Below, one piece after another: positions 1 through 6,305 of a stretch of 32,259 nt of DNA (position 1 is the first letter of the stretch; every line of letters begins with the position of its first letter). The stretch comes from Acidimicrobiales bacterium. GTDB taxonomy: Bacteria; Actinomycetota; Acidimicrobiia; Acidimicrobiales; GCA-2861595. The stretch covers positions 1 through 32,259 of the forward strand of contig DATLFN010000049.1 of the NCBI GenBank assembly GCA_035540975.1. The letters run 5' to 3'. The notes under the pieces were generated by a model. That model had not been told where the DNA came from, did no database searches, and was given only the letters and a program-made list of their open reading frames with translations. Position numbers and translations under genes: made by a program.

Positions 1-1
1 A

Positions 2-148
2 CAGGGCAGAGGCCCTCGCGACGTGCTGACCTGGAACCTGCCGCCAGCTGACGGCGTTGACCCTTGCTTCGAGCTGCTCGGCCAGACCGCCTACAGCCGG
101 CCCCTCGCCTCGTGGGCTGACTCGACGATCCCGGAGGCGACGGGATGA
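2..148 (+). CDS. 3' end of an unidentified gene upstream of the Argonaute (partial)
   Basis: An open frame enters from the left edge and ends at TGA 146-148, giving 48 visible residues that finish in ..ADSTIPEATG. Its stop overlaps the Argonaute start in an ATGA tetranucleotide (145-148), and the Argonaute ribosome binding site (GGAGG, 133-137) lies inside it, so the two genes should be translationally coupled. In known short-Argonaute systems the coupled partner is usually an effector domain (TIR, SIR2 or nuclease) fused to an APAZ domain. That identity is only inferred here, because the visible tail has no motif I recognise. The real start and most of the gene are outside the window. Confidence 0.6.
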   Translation, partial: QGRGPRDVLTWNLPPADGVDPCFELLGQTAYSRPLASWADSTIPEATG

Positions 149-1602
149 TCTCGACCGACTCGGACCGGACGGGAGGACTTCACGGCTATTGGGAACTCCC
201 CGAGATCCGACTCGCCTTCGATCCGACCGACCGATCCCAGACGGCTCTCAACCCGCTCATCGGATTGCGTGACTTCGGACCCTTCTCGCGACGCGCGTTC
301 AGTGACACGGATCCCGAGATTCGCGTAGCCCTGCTGGCTCCCGGCCCTGACCTCCCAGCGCTCCGCAAGCAACTGAACGAGTTGGTTCATGAACATGAGC
401 CACGAGAACGTGCGCCGTATCTGCCACCCTGGCCTGGGTTTCGACAGGTCTTCGATGCGCGCCTCGGACCCGCACACGATTCAGCGCAGCTCGCGCTCTC
501 CGACGACCTCGACAGCAAACTGAAGGTGTCTGGTCGCCCGCACCGCCACCTCGCCCACATACTCGCTGAAGGGCTGCGTCGGCTCAGCGTCGTACGCGAT
601 CGCTTCGATGTCGTTGTCTTCTACCTCCCGCCAAGGTATCGCAGCTTCTTCGTAAACCAGGAAGAAGGATTTGACCTCCACGACTCAGTGAAAGCGGTCG
701 GAGCGCAGCTCGGACTTCCGACCCAGATCATCACGCGGGATGCGCTCGTCTATCGGTGCCGGGCGAGCGTCGCGTGGCGACTTGGTACCGCGCTCTACGC
801 AAAGGGCGGGGGGACGCCATGGAAGCTCGATACAAGCCAAGCACCCCTTGATCCGGAGACTGTCTACATAGGTATCTCATACGCGCTGCGTCCAGCCGAC
901 GATGGGACGACGACGTTCGTGACCTGTTGCAGCCAGGTGTTCGACTCCGACGGCGGCGGCATGGAGTTCATCGCCTATGACGTCGGGCAAGGCACTGACT
1001 TGCGTAATCCGTTCCTGACGCGCAACGACATGCGGCTCGTCATGTCGCGGAGCCTCGCGCTCTACCAGGACCGCCACCATGGTCACACCCCGCGCCGGCT
1101 CGTCGTACACAAGAAGACGCCGTTCACAGCCGACGAGACTGCAGGCTGCACGGACGCTTGGGGCGCTTCCACCGCCCTCGAGTGTGTGAGCATCACGCGC
1201 TCGAGCTGGCGTGGCCTCACGCTTGATGCTCCACGACGACGAAACGAGCGAGCAGCCCCCGGGTACGCCATGCAGCGCGGCACGAGCTTCCAGCTCGACG
1301 AACGATCGGTGCTCGTCTGGGTCGCCGGTAACGCTCCAGAAGCGACCCTGACGGGCAAGGCGAACTACCTGCAGGGCGGCAAGGGAACTCCACGACCCCT
1401 TCTCCTGACGCGCGACGCCGGCGCGGGTCCACTGACTGAGACCGCGGCACAAGTGTTGGCACTGAGCAAGATGGATTGGAACAACGACGCCCTCTACGAC
1501 GGCGACCCGTGCACCCTCCGCTACGCCGACGTGCTCGCTCGGACCATCAAACACATCCCCGACCTCGCCCCAGTGCCGTACGACTATCGGCTCTTCATGT
1601 GA
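145..1602 (+). CDS. Short prokaryotic Argonaute (MID-PIWI), catalytically inactive type
   Basis: The 485-residue length fits short pAgos, which keep only MID and PIWI and bind a nucleic-acid guide and target to trigger a partner effector. The MID-like part (about 150-230) has HDSVKA near 179, LPTQ near 191-194 and ALYAKGGGTPW near 216-226, resembling the 5'-phosphate pocket region of this family. PIWI runs from about 238 to the end. It starts with VYIGIS, where the first catalytic Asp is replaced by Ser245, and ends with the family-like SKMDWNND (441-448) and a C-terminal YRLFM. The missing Asp argues that the protein guides but does not slice. The ATG start is preceded by GGAGG at a spacing of 7. 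It overlaps the preceding gene by ATGA and the next by GTGA, so it is the middle of an operon. Base composition looks less GC-rich than the housekeeping genes to the right, which suggests transfer. Confidence 0.88.
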   Translation: MISTDSDRTGGLHGYWELPEIRLAFDPTDRSQTALNPLIGLRDFGPFSRRAFSDTDPEIRVALLAPGPDLPALRKQLNELVHEHEPRERAPYLPPWPGFRQVFDARLGPAHDSAQLALSDDLDSKLKVSGRPHRHLAHILAEGLRRLSVVRDRFDVVVFYLPPRYRSFFVNQEEGFDLHDSVKAVGAQLGLPTQIITRDALVYRCRASVAWRLGTALYAKGGGTPWKLDTSQAPLDPETVYIGISYALRPADDGTTTFVTCCSQVFDSDGGGMEFIAYDVGQGTDLRNPFLTRNDMRLVMSRSLALYQDRHHGHTPRRLVVHKKTPFTADETAGCTDAWGASTALECVSITRSSWRGLTLDAPRRRNERAAPGYAMQRGTSFQLDERSVLVWVAGNAPEATLTGKANYLQGGKGTPRPLLLTRDAGAGPLTETAAQVLALSKMDWNNDALYDGDPCTLRYADVLARTIKHIPDLAPVPYDYRLFM

Positions 1603-2456
1603 CGGTGACCGCTCCCTACACCGGCTCCGCACGGCGCGTGTACTTCGATGCTCAGCAGTTCAACTACTTCGCCGGCCCCGACACGAGTCCGCATCCGGAG
1701 CACGCTCTCCACCGCGTCTCGCGGGCCGTCAAGGCTGGGAAGATCGAGGTAGTGGGGTCGCTCGACCTACTCCAGGAGGTGATCGAGGCGTTCCCACAGG
1801 CGGGAAAGAAGGCCCGGCGCATGGTCGACCTGTTTTTCAAGCTCGTCGGCGACCGCCTGCTCCTGCCCTTGAGCGAACGACACCGACAGGAGACCAGCAC
1901 CGGCGGAGTCTTGTCCGAGGAGGACCGGTACCTGTCCCGCGAACTCCGTCGTGACGTCCGTCGCCTGGCGCAGTCCGGTCGCGACGTGTTCGAACTCGCC
2001 AATGAGCTGCATCGCGAGAAGGTCGCGTTCCTGAGCGCAGAGAGAGCGGTGCAGGAAAAGATGCGCGACCGGCTGATCGAGGAGGGTGCCACTAAGCCGG
2101 CGCGACTGATGCGGGAGTGGATCGCCGACGTGGACCTCGACGATTGGGTACGCGACATCGCCGATGCAGGGCGCCAACGAGGTCGTGTTCCCGATCACGT
2201 ATCCGTCGGTCCGGAACAAACGCCCTCGGCATCCGCCTTCGTCGCCATCCGGCTTGCCCGGCTGGCTCGGACGATGGGAGAAGGGCGGAAGATCCAGGAC
2301 TCCGATCTGGCTGACGCCCACCATGTCGCCTGCGGGCCCTACATCGATGTGCTCGTCACAGACGACAAAGAGCTGCGCAGCACGCTCGCACTGGTGCGGG
2401 CCAGGCTCTCACTCGAGCGGGAGTCTTCCGCGGAGTTCTTCGCGACACTCCCTTGA
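1599..2456 (+). CDS. PIN-domain nuclease-like protein coupled to the Argonaute
   Basis: A 285-residue protein starting at GTG 1599, which overlaps the Argonaute stop (GTGA). GTG 1605 is an alternative, and the numbering here uses 1605. The N-terminus RRVYFDAQQFNYF has the PIN first Asp (D15). A Glu follows the next strand in SLDLLQEVIEAF (E58). The C-terminal part has IQDSDLADAHHVA (D234, D237) and VLVTDDKEL (D253, D254). These are the acidic positions expected of a metal-dependent PIN ribonuclease site. About 160 mostly helical, charged residues separate the two halves, making it much longer than VapC-type toxins (about 130). The tight overlap implies co-translation with the Argonaute, so it may be an effector or accessory RNase of the system. 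That role is inference; the fold call is fairly firm. Confidence 0.78.
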   Translation: MTVTAPYTGSARRVYFDAQQFNYFAGPDTSPHPEHALHRVSRAVKAGKIEVVGSLDLLQEVIEAFPQAGKKARRMVDLFFKLVGDRLLLPLSERHRQETSTGGVLSEEDRYLSRELRRDVRRLAQSGRDVFELANELHREKVAFLSAERAVQEKMRDRLIEEGATKPARLMREWIADVDLDDWVRDIADAGRQRGRVPDHVSVGPEQTPSASAFVAIRLARLARTMGEGRKIQDSDLADAHHVACGPYIDVLVTDDKELRSTLALVRARLSLERESSAEFFATLP

Positions 2457-2829
2457 GCCCGCGAAGACGAGCGCGTTGGCCGTGGTGCAAACCCCGGAGC
2501 CACGGACTGACGAGGTGCTTATCGCGGGTGCTTATGTGGCTCTTCGCGACCAAGCGTGGTTGACGGCCTCGGATTCGAGCGGCGGGACGAGTCTGCCATC
2601 CGACGCCGAAGCTTCGGCGCACCAAGTCGAGGGCGACCGGCGCGGTAGTGACAGGCCGCTGTGCCCACATGGACCCGCCTCTCCGCCTGCGGTCGACGGC
2701 GAGGGGTCGCGCCGGGCACAATCTGGGCACAAATCTCGACGACAACCGGCATCACGAGGAGGACTGGAGCACACTCCCTGGACGACCCCGACTCGACGGA
2801 CGAACCACGAAACCGCAGGTCAGAAGCAC
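2457..2829. other. Gene-free stretch between the Argonaute-PIN operon and the tRNA genes
   Basis: No convincing gene is seen. It contains an imperfect hairpin just after the PIN stop (CCGTGG 2480-2485 pairing with CCACGG 2500-2505), which could help end the operon although no T-run follows. It also holds a perfect 16-bp palindrome CGCCGAAGCTTCGGCG (2604-2619) and a short direct repeat GGTGCTTAT. Open frames that continue into the tRNA genes are artefacts of reading through tRNA sequence. The spot is a plausible island boundary, but no integrase or attachment repeat is visible. Confidence 0.5.
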
Positions 2830-2853
2830 AAAACCCCTGCCGCAGCAGGGGTT
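2830..2853 (-). terminator. Intrinsic terminator of the tRNA operon
   Basis: On the minus strand, AACCCCTGC and GCAGGGGTT form a perfect 9-bp stem around a TGCG tetraloop (2832-2853), followed by TTGTGC. It lies 10 bp past the 3' end of tRNA-Glu and is the only good terminator between gltX and the Argonaute operon. Confidence 0.8.
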
Positions 2854-2862
2854 CCGGTGTTG

Positions 2863-2935
2863 CAGCCCCAACGGGATTCGAACCCGTGTCGCCACCTTGA
2901 GAGGGTGGTGTCCTAGGCCTCTAGACGATGGGGCC
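2863..2935 (-). tRNA. tRNA-Glu(CTC)
   Basis: Read on the minus strand the sequence folds as a 73-nt cloverleaf. The acceptor stem GGCCCCA pairs with TGGGGCT (first pair G-U). The anticodon stem CCACC/GGTGG encloses the loop CTCTCAA with anticodon CTC. The T-arm has the loop TTCGAAT, and the discriminator base is G. CCA is not encoded. It follows tRNA-Gln in the same orientation and is closed by the terminator at 2830-2853. Confidence 0.95.
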
Positions 2936-2939
2936 GTAC

Positions 2940-2959
2940 CCGCCGGCTTGCGCCGGCGG
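2940..2959. other. Hairpin in the spacer between the two tRNAs
   Basis: CCGCCGGC (2940-2947) and GCCGGCGG (2952-2959) form an 8-bp stem with a TTGC loop in the 27-bp spacer. It has no T-run on either strand, so a role in processing of the joint tRNA transcript is more likely than termination. This is inference from structure only. Confidence 0.5.
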
Positions 2960-2962
2960 CAG

Positions 2963-3034
2963 CTCGGGGGGGAGGACTCGAACCCCCAACGACAGGGCCA
3001 GAACCTGTTGTGTTGCCGATTACACCACCCCCGA
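2963..3034 (-). tRNA. tRNA-Gln(CTG)
   Basis: On the minus strand a 72-nt cloverleaf forms. Acceptor TCGGGGG pairs with CCCCCGA. The D-arm is GTG/CAC. Anticodon stem ACAGG/CCTGT encloses loop TTCTGGC with anticodon CTG. The T-arm GGGGG/CCTCC has one G-U pair and loop TTCGAGT. The discriminator is G and CCA is not encoded. It begins only 23 bp after the stop of the preceding protein gene, without an obvious promoter of its own, so it may be made from the gltX transcript. Confidence 0.93.
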
Positions 3035-3057
3035 ACGGGCGGTTCGCAGGTTAGCCG

Positions 3058-3729
3058 CTAGCCGGCGGCACCGGCGACGAAACGGAGGTCGGCGGGAGCG
3101 GCGGGCCCGCTCGAGCCGGTCTTGATCCCCGCGACGCGCCGGAAGCCGATGAGCCGCCCGGCGGCGACGGCGAGCGTCTCCCGCCCGAGGTAGGGAAGCT
3201 TCTCGGCGCCTGCGATCGGGGACCCGGGCGCCGGCGAGGTGAACGCCACGAGACCGAGCTCGTCGGCGATGGCGGCGATGCGGGCGGCGTGGAACCCGTC
3301 GGACACCAGGAGCACCCGGCTGATCCCCCGCTGCTCGAGGAACTCGGAGGCGGCAGCCAGCTGCTGCCACGACGAGCGGCCCTTGACCTCCCGCAGGATC
3401 GCTCGATCGGGCACCCCGCGACTGGCGAGGTAACGGGCCGACGCGGTCGCCTCGGTGACCCGGTCACCCGACTGCTTCCCGCCCGTGACGACGATGCGCG
3501 GGGCGAGCCCGCGGTCGTAGAGGTCGGCGGCATGGGCCAGGCGGGCGCGCAGGACAGGCGAGGGCTCGCCGTCGTACTGGGCCGCGCCCAACACGACGAT
3601 CGCCTCCACCTGGCGCGCCTGGTCCCTGCGTGACGCCTGCCACACCTGCACGAAGGTGACCGCCAGGTACAGGAACACGGCGGCGGCGAGGGCGGACGCC
3701 AGCTTGACGACCAGACCCAGCCCGGGCAC
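3058..3729 (-). CDS. YdcF/ElyC-like DUF218 membrane protein
   Basis: A 223-residue protein of the DUF218 (SanA/ElyC/YdcF) superfamily. A single N-terminal membrane segment (about 5-28) is followed by the family pattern: AIVVLGAAQYDG at the first strand, an RIVVTGGKQ strand, the acidic EATASARYLASRGVP segment, and an SRVLLVSDGFHAAR strand-helix. Relatives act in cell-envelope polysaccharide or peptidoglycan-precursor metabolism, but the reaction is not established. The GTG start lies 9 bp after the gltX stop and a good Shine-Dalgarno is lacking, so it is probably translated from the gltX message. The stop is 23 bp from tRNA-Gln. Confidence 0.85.
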   Translation of the reverse strand: MPGLGLVVKLASALAAAVFLYLAVTFVQVWQASRRDQARQVEAIVVLGAAQYDGEPSPVLRARLAHAADLYDRGLAPRIVVTGGKQSGDRVTEATASARYLASRGVPDRAILREVKGRSSWQQLAAASEFLEQRGISRVLLVSDGFHAARIAAIADELGLVAFTSPAPGSPIAGAEKLPYLGRETLAVAAGRLIGFRRVAGIKTGSSGPAAPADLRFVAGAAG

Positions 3730-3738
3730 GAGCGGCTG

Positions 3739-5139
3739 CTACTCCCCCAGCCGCGCCAGCGCGGAGCGCAGCCGCTCGAGCACGTGCTCGCGCCCGAGCA
3801 CCGCCATCGACTCGAACAGCGGCGGCCCCACGTCTCGGCCGGTGACCGCCACCCGAACCGGGAACTGCGCCTTGCCCAGCGCGAGCCCGTGCCGCTCGCC
3901 GACCGAAGCGGTGACCTCGTGGAGCGTCTCGGCGTCCCACGGGCACGACGCGTACGCCTCCAGCGCCCCGGCCAGTATCTCCCGGGCCGACGCGCCCCGC
4001 TCGACCCGCTTCCCCCACGCCCTTTCGTCGAACGCGGGCTCGGGGAGGAAAAGGAAGTCCACCATGGCGGGTACCTCGGCGAGGGTCTTCACCCGCTCCT
4101 GCACCAGTGGCGCCATCTGGGCGAACGCGGCCTCGTCGAAGTCCTCGGGCTTCCACGGGCCCCGCTCCAGGAACGGCGCCGACCGGGCGACGAACTCCTC
4201 CACGGGGAGAGCGCGCACGTACTCGCCGTTGAAGTGGAGCAGCTTGCGCTCGTCGAAGAAGGCGGGCGACGAGTTGACGTCCTCGAGCCGGAACTCGGCC
4301 ACCATCTCGTCGAGGGTGAGGACCTCCCGGTCGCCACCAGGCGCCCACCCCAGCAGCACGAGGTAGTTCCGCATCGCCTCGGGCAGGATGCCCAGGTCCC
4401 GGTAGTCCTCGAGGGCGACCCGGTGCCGTCGCTTCGACAGCTTCTGGCGGCGCTCGTCGACCAGGACGGGCACGTGGGCGAACACCGGCAGGTCGAGGTC
4501 GGGGCGCAGCGCCCCGTGCAGCAGCACGTACTTGGGCGTCGTGGGCAGGTGCTCCTCGGCCCGGACGACGTGGGTGACGCCCATGTCGGCGTCGTCGACC
4601 ACGTTGGCCAGCACGAAAAGGGCCGTGCCGTTCGAACGGACGATGACGAAGTCCTCGATGGTGGCGTGCTCGAACGTCGGCGTGCCGCGGATGACGTCCA
4701 CCACCGTCGTAGACCCTTCGTCGGGCACCCGGAACCGGAGGGCCCGGCCGGGGCCGGCCGCCAGGCCCCGGGCGCGACAGAAGCCGTCGTAGCCGGGGAC
4801 GGCGTTGCCCTTCGTGCGCTGTTCCACCACGTCACGGGCGCAGTCGCACCAATAGGCGCTCCCCGCCTCCAGCAGGCTGGCGGCCGCGGCGGCGTAGAGG
4901 TGCGACCGCTCGGACTGGAAGTACGGCCCCTCGTCCCAGTCGAGGCCCAGCCAGCGCAGCGCCGACTGGATCCCCTCGGCCCACTCGGGGCGGTTGCGCT
5001 CGGTGTCGGTGTCCTCGATGCGGAGGATGAACGTGCCACCCGACCGGCGCGCCTCGAGCCAGTTGTAGAGGGCCGTGCGGGCGCCGCCCACGTGGAAGTA
5101 CCCGGTGGGCGACGGCGAGAAGCGGAGGCGGACCGTCAT
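3739..5139 (-). CDS. gltX: Glutamate--tRNA ligase
   Basis: The 466-residue cytoplasmic class I synthetase charges tRNA-Glu with glutamate. The HIGH-type motif is HVGG at residues 16-19 within [13 protein letters not shown], and the KMSKS-type motif is KLSKR near 233-237. A Cys-rich zinc-like insertion (YWCDCARD and YDGFCRARG) lies between them. The length is normal for bacterial GluRS. No glutaminyl-tRNA synthetase is visible, and in most Actinobacteria GluRS also misacylates tRNA-Gln for the GatCAB pathway, so the neighbouring tRNA-Gln and tRNA-Glu may both be substrates; the first is inference. The start ATG lies inside a tandem duplication, whose second copy carries another ATG in a different frame. 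No strong Shine-Dalgarno is visible. Confidence 0.97.
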   Translation of the reverse strand: MTVRLRFSPSPTGYFHVGGARTALYNWLEARRSGGTFILRIEDTDTERNRPEWAEGIQSALRWLGLDWDEGPYFQSERSHLYAAAAASLLEAGSAYWCDCARDVVEQRTKGNAVPGYDGFCRARGLAAGPGRALRFRVPDEGSTTVVDVIRGTPTFEHATIEDFVIVRSNGTALFVLANVVDDADMGVTHVVRAEEHLPTTPKYVLLHGALRPDLDLPVFAHVPVLVDERRQKLSKRRHRVALEDYRDLGILPEAMRNYLVLLGWAPGGDREVLTLDEMVAEFRLEDVNSSPAFFDERKLLHFNGEYVRALPVEEFVARSAPFLERGPWKPEDFDEAAFAQMAPLVQERVKTLAEVPAMVDFLFLPEPAFDERAWGKRVERGASAREILAGALEAYASCPWDAETLHEVTASVGERHGLALGKAQFPVRVAVTGRDVGPPLFESMAVLGREHVLERLRSALARLGE

Positions 5140-5202
5140 CGGGGGCGGCCCGTCGGGCCCGCTCGCGGACCGTCATCGGGAGGCGGCCCGTCGGGCCCGC
5201 TC
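5128..5202. repeat. 37/38-bp tandem duplication spanning the gltX start
   Basis: Units 5128-5164 and 5165-5202 are identical except for one extra A in the second. Each contains the start codon context CCGTCATCGGG (ATG on the minus strand at 5139 and at 5176). Because the period is 37, the outer ATG is out of frame with gltX and would open a different reading frame. The repeat also places GC-rich GGCGGCCCGTCGGGCCCGC segments upstream of the start, which can pair and may affect initiation. Confidence 0.85.
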
Positions 5203-5272
5203 GGGGCCCGGGGTGCGCTCGGCCGTCACGACGCCGAATCGTAGGTGATCGGGCGGTCCGCCCCCCGGGTGC

Positions 5273-5695
5273 TCAGACCAGTGCGCAGAGGCCGCTCAGG
5301 GTGGGGATGAGCTCGCACCACACGCGGCTCTTGTCGATGTAGCCGTCGGCACCCATCTGGACGGTGTCGAGCAGCGTGTACGGATCGGGGAACGCCGACA
5401 CGACCACGATGCGCGCCGCCGGGAGCAGCCGTCGGAGGTGGGGCAGGGCGTTGAAGCCGTCCATGCCCGGCATCGTCAGGTCGAGCACCACGACGTCGGG
5501 CCGGTGCTGGCGGGCCAGCTCCAGCGCCTCCACGCCGTCACCGGCCCGGCCCACGACATCGAACCGCCCGTCGCCGTCGAGGACGACCTCGAGCAGTCCG
5601 CGCACCTCGGCGTCGTCGTCCACGAGCAGCACCCGCAGCCGGTCGGACGGCGTCGCCGCCGCCTCGCTCTCGGACTCTCGGTATGCAGGGCTCAT
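5273..5695 (-). CDS. Receiver-only response regulator
   Basis: A 140-residue protein made of a single REC domain. It has the acidic pocket VDDD near residues 25-28, phosphoacceptor D72 in VVLDLTMPGMDG, a Ser in VVVSAF near 98-102 and the conserved Lys K122 in YIDKS. No output domain follows, so it should act by protein contact (CheY- or Spo0F-like) or in a phosphorelay. The ATG at 5695 is chosen because AAGGAGGT sits 4 bp upstream; an open frame extends further but lacks such a site. It lies upstream of gltX in the same direction. No cognate kinase is adjacent. Confidence 0.85.
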   Translation of the reverse strand: MSPAYRESESEAAATPSDRLRVLLVDDDAEVRGLLEVVLDGDGRFDVVGRAGDGVEALELARQHRPDVVVLDLTMPGMDGFNALPHLRRLLPAARIVVVSAFPDPYTLLDTVQMGADGYIDKSRVWCELIPTLSGLCALV

Positions 5696-5803
5696 CGGAC
5701 CTCCTTCGGTCGCAGGGGCCCGGAACGGAACGGCCACTGTGAGTGGTCTCGGCACGACCAGCGGAGGTCTGTAGCGCGGCAAGTGGGCGGTTTTTTCGGG
5801 AGG

Positions 5804-5846
5804 TTGCCGGAGAAATAATTCGTGTTGCTAAGTAGTTCAGGGGAAC
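5804..5846 (+). promoter_or_regulatory. Possible promoter/operator ahead of the MarR gene
   Basis: The divergent gap between the receiver gene and marR turns AT-rich just before the MarR start. TTGCCG (5804-5809) and TAAGTA (5829-5834) could serve as -35 and -10 elements with a 19-bp gap. The stretch TTGCTAAGTAG has the look of a degenerate MarR-type half-palindrome, which would fit autoregulation. Both readings are tentative. Confidence 0.3.
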
Positions 5847-6305
5847 ATGGACGCCGTGACCGCCCCGACCGTCGCCCACGCAGCGGAGCCCGACGCCGAG
5901 ATGGCCGCCCGCCTCCGGCTGTCGGTGATGCGGGTGGCGCGGCTGCTGCGCGTGCACAGCGGCGACGAGGTGAGCGCCTCGCAGCTGTCGGCCCTGTCGA
6001 CGCTGGATCGCCACGGCCCGACGACGCTGGGCGAGCTGTCGGCGAATGAGCGGGTGAAGCCGCCGACCATGACGCGCGTGGTGGCCTCCCTAGAGGAGAT
6101 GGGCCTCGTCACCCGCACCACGGATCAACGGGACCGGCGCGTCGCCCGGGTGGCGATCACCGACGCCGGCCGCGAGCTGCTGGCCCGCACGCGGTCGAGC
6201 AAGGACGCCTTCCTGGCCGCCCGCCTCAGCACCCTCCCCGATGCCGACCGCCGGGCGCTGGCCCGGGCGGCCGACGCCCTCGACCGCCTGCTGGACGGAT
6301 CGTGA
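5847..6305 (+). CDS. MarR-family transcriptional regulator
   Basis: A 152-residue winged-helix repressor. After an N-terminal dimerisation helix (LRLSVMRVARLLRV) comes the MarR core: SASQLSALSTLDRHG, TTLGELSANERVKPPTMTRVVASLEEMGLV as the recognition region, and the wing TTDQRDRRVARVAITDAGREL, then C-terminal helices. MarR proteins usually repress an adjacent exporter until a small ligand binds. The GTG of the downstream transporter overlaps this stop (GTGA), so the pair is one operon and the transporter is the obvious target. The ATG start has a GGGG just upstream. Confidence 0.93.
   Translation: MDAVTAPTVAHAAEPDAEMAARLRLSVMRVARLLRVHSGDEVSASQLSALSTLDRHGPTTLGELSANERVKPPTMTRVVASLEEMGLVTRTTDQRDRRVARVAITDAGRELLARTRSSKDAFLAARLSTLPDADRRALARAADALDRLLDGS

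Noticed and set aside
2519-2900. Open frames reading into the tRNA genes (one ends APTGFEPVSPP), possibly an integrase C-terminus at a tRNA attachment site
   Set aside because: The terminal residues come from translating tRNA-Glu antisense. No catalytic tyrosine-recombinase motif (R..H.R..Y) is present in any frame.
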